Positions 35,976-36,003 of a stretch of 36,003 bases of DNA are shown here, one piece after another. Positions within the stretch are counted from its first letter, which is position 1. Every line of letters begins with the position of its first letter. The translations under genes and the position numbers were made by a program. The notes beneath the pieces were generated by a model, which searched no databases, was not told where the DNA came from, and worked only from the letters and a program-made list of their open reading frames with translations. Origin of the DNA: Sphingopyxis sp. Lineage in GTDB: Bacteria > Pseudomonadota > Alphaproteobacteria > Sphingomonadales > Sphingomonadaceae. The DNA lies in contig NZ_JAOZVW010000105.1 in assembly GCF_025869345.1 (NCBI RefSeq), positions 1 to 36,003 of the forward strand. Direction: 5' to 3'.

Positions 35976-36003
35976 CTTGGGATGGCCGCTCCCGGTCACC
36001 TGC

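Overview
The window is a high-GC chromosomal segment from an alphaproteobacterium, most likely a sphingomonad (Sphingopyxis/Sphingomonas type). The evidence is the strong G/C bias at third codon positions, the FecI/FecR/STN-receptor signalling trio, the divergent carA / yqeY-dnaG-rpoD arrangement, a circularly permuted two-piece tmRNA encoding the tag ANDNEALALAA, and many short GC-rich palindromic repeats. The genus is inferred; no marker sequence was compared.

Layout. (1) 1-2285: a cell-surface signalling unit on the minus strand (ECF sigma factor, FecR anti-sigma factor, 5' part of a TonB-dependent receptor). Two matching ECF-type promoters lie before the sigma gene and before the receptor. 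(2) 2352-3717: an intact tyrosine recombinase plus a small helix-turn-helix protein, the remnant or edge of an integrated element. (3) 3933-8221: a two-HTH regulator divergent from an exported M3 metallopeptidase, followed by an exported lipoprotein that is a true formylglycine-generating-enzyme homologue with both catalytic cysteines. (4) 8275-19056: two complete tripartite efflux systems. One is RND type (adaptor, pump, outer-membrane factor) with a divergent TetR regulator. The other is EmrAB type (MFS pump, adaptor, outer-membrane factor). (5) 19179-20294: a short CDF metal transporter under a CadR-type MerR regulator, with a textbook 19-bp-spaced promoter. (6) 20309-21273: repeats, ssrA and mscL. 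(7) 21324-24608: a LemA lipoprotein, three TPM-domain proteins and a Nudix hydrolase. (8) 24703-30722: a minus-strand operon carA - small lipoprotein - carB - greA - rhomboid protease, with a stem-loop plus T-tract in front of carA. (9) 30855-35775: yqeY, a DUF559 nuclease enclosed by inverted palindromic repeats, dnaG and rpoD, ending in an intrinsic terminator. The right edge holds a large nested palindromic repeat.

Genes that work together. The sigma/anti-sigma/receptor set forms one ligand-sensing circuit. The two efflux systems export toxic compounds through separate outer-membrane channels. The CDF/MerR pair handles a soft divalent metal. dnaG and rpoD are the primase and housekeeping sigma factor of the macromolecular-synthesis cluster.

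Most notable observations: the paired ECF promoters; the DUF559 gene bracketed by inverted repeats that also supply the ribosome binding site of dnaG; the lipoprotein gene inserted with stop/start overlaps between carA and carB; the lipid-anchored formylglycine-generating enzyme; the Cys-containing metal site of the CDF protein; and a repeated stem-loop at the tail of the tmRNA gene. No tRNA, rRNA, CRISPR array or complete insertion sequence was seen.
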